Positions 7,570-8,144 of a stretch of DNA of 8,144 nt are shown in pieces. A program made the position numbers and the translations under genes. The stretch's first letter is position 1. Every line of letters starts with the position of its first letter. The notes beneath the pieces are model-generated. The model searched no databases. It was not told the origin of the DNA and saw nothing but the letters and a program-made list of their open reading frames with translations. The stretch lies in NCBI GenBank assembly GCA_031271065.1, contig JAISWP010000036.1, positions 1-8,144 of the forward strand. Direction: 5' to 3'. This stretch comes from Synergistaceae bacterium (lineage in GTDB: Bacteria; Synergistota; Synergistia; Synergistales; Synergistaceae).

Positions 7570-8144
7570 TCAGGCCTGAACCCTGCGGCATTTGACCAGG
7601 TGTCCGGTCTCGATCTCAGTTAACCCGAGACCGGGAAGGGCACATTCGTCTGAACTCAGCGCGCATCTGGGGGCGAAGGCACACCCAGCCGGAAGGTCCC
7701 TCGGGTCCGGCATGAGTCCCGGTATGGGTTTCAAGCGGTCCGCGTCGGACTCGATGTCTGGTATGGAGCCGAAGAGTCCCTTAGTGTAAGGATGGCTGGT
7801 TCTGTTGTAAATATCGTCGAGCGTCCCGTATTCGACCACGCTGCCGGCATACATTATCGCGACGCGGTCGCAGACCTCGGCGACAACTCCCAGGTCGTGC
7901 GTTATGAGAAGGAGGGACGTTCCCCGCTCTCTTTTCAGAGTCGCGATCAGGTCCAGCACCTGCGCCTGTATAGTGACGTCGAGCGCCGTGGTCGGCTCGT
8001 CCGCTATCAGCAGAGCGGGGTTGCAGGAGAGGGCGATCGCTATTACGACGCGCTGTTTCATGCCCCCCGAGAACTGGTGCGGATACTCCCCGTACCGCTC
8101 GTCCGGTATGCCCACCATCTCCAAGATCCGCGCGGCCTTCTGGG
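7570..8144 (-). CDS. Dipeptide/oligopeptide ABC transporter ATP-binding protein (DppD/OppD type), 5' truncated by window edge
   Basis: C-terminal 190 codons of the partner ATPase. The frame stays open to the right edge through Q-K-A-A-R-I-L-E-M-V-G-I, so a TTG at 8122-8124 is internal, not the start. Visible are the signature F-S-G-G-M-K-Q-R, Walker B I-A-D-E-P, the D-loop A-L-D-V, the H-loop T-H-D-L and the oligopeptide-transporter tail with G-C-A-F-A-P-R-C plus two later cysteines. Walker A and the Q-loop lie outside the window. The signature is the form normal for DppD/OppD, unlike that of the partner. Stop is TGA at 7570-7572. The permease genes (DppB/DppC type) are not in the window and probably lie upstream, beyond 8144. 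Confidence 0.92.
   Translation of the reverse strand, partial: QKAARILEMVGIPDERYGEYPHQFSGGMKQRVVIAIALSCNPALLIADEPTTALDVTIQAQVLDLIATLKRERGTSLLLITHDLGVVAEVCDRVAIMYAGSVVEYGTLDDIYNRTSHPYTKGLFGSIPDIESDADRLKPIPGLMPDPRDLPAGCAFAPRCALSSDECALPGLGLTEIETGHLVKCRRVQA

Overview
The window reads as part of an anaerobic amino-acid and peptide fermenter. Six genes on the minus strand are transcribed from the right edge (8144) towards position 185. They face the tail of an unrelated plus-strand gene that ends at 102. The DNA is GC-rich by eye. The peptide-binding protein has an ordinary Sec signal peptide ending in an Ala-x-Ala-like site and no lipobox cysteine, which favours a diderm host with a true periplasm. 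Taken with oxygen-sensitive glycyl radical chemistry and peptide uptake, this is compatible with Synergistota or another diderm anaerobe. That assignment is a guess from style, not a taxonomic result.

Layout, left to right. 1-102 (+): C-terminal end of a polar-amino-acid ABC transporter ATPase. 103-184: convergent intergenic region with a strong GC-rich hairpin. 185-2545 (-): glycyl radical enzyme that best matches trans-4-hydroxy-L-proline dehydratase, HypD. 2546-2694: leader with a TATAAT-like element and a terminator-like hairpin. 2695-3591 (-): its radical-SAM activating enzyme. 3592-3717: gap with inverted repeats and T-tracts. 3718-5034 (-): M24 metallopeptidase of the Xaa-Pro aminopeptidase/prolidase superfamily. 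5039-6565 (-): periplasmic dipeptide/oligopeptide-binding protein. 6586-7557 (-) and 7570-8144 (-, cut by the window edge): the two Dpp/Opp-type ATPases. No gene-free stretch exceeds 300 bases.

In the order of transcription (ATPase D, ATPase F, binding protein, M24 peptidase, activase, HypD) the genes suggest one pathway. A peptide importer brings in short, perhaps collagen-derived, peptides. The M24 enzyme would release imino-acid residues. HypD, once given its glycyl radical by the activase, would dehydrate 4-hydroxyproline to 1-pyrroline-5-carboxylate, which a ProC reductase (not in the window) would turn into proline. Individual family assignments are well supported. The single-pathway reading is inference from gene order, and the two structured gaps suggest that the radical enzyme genes may be controlled separately from the transporter and peptidase genes.
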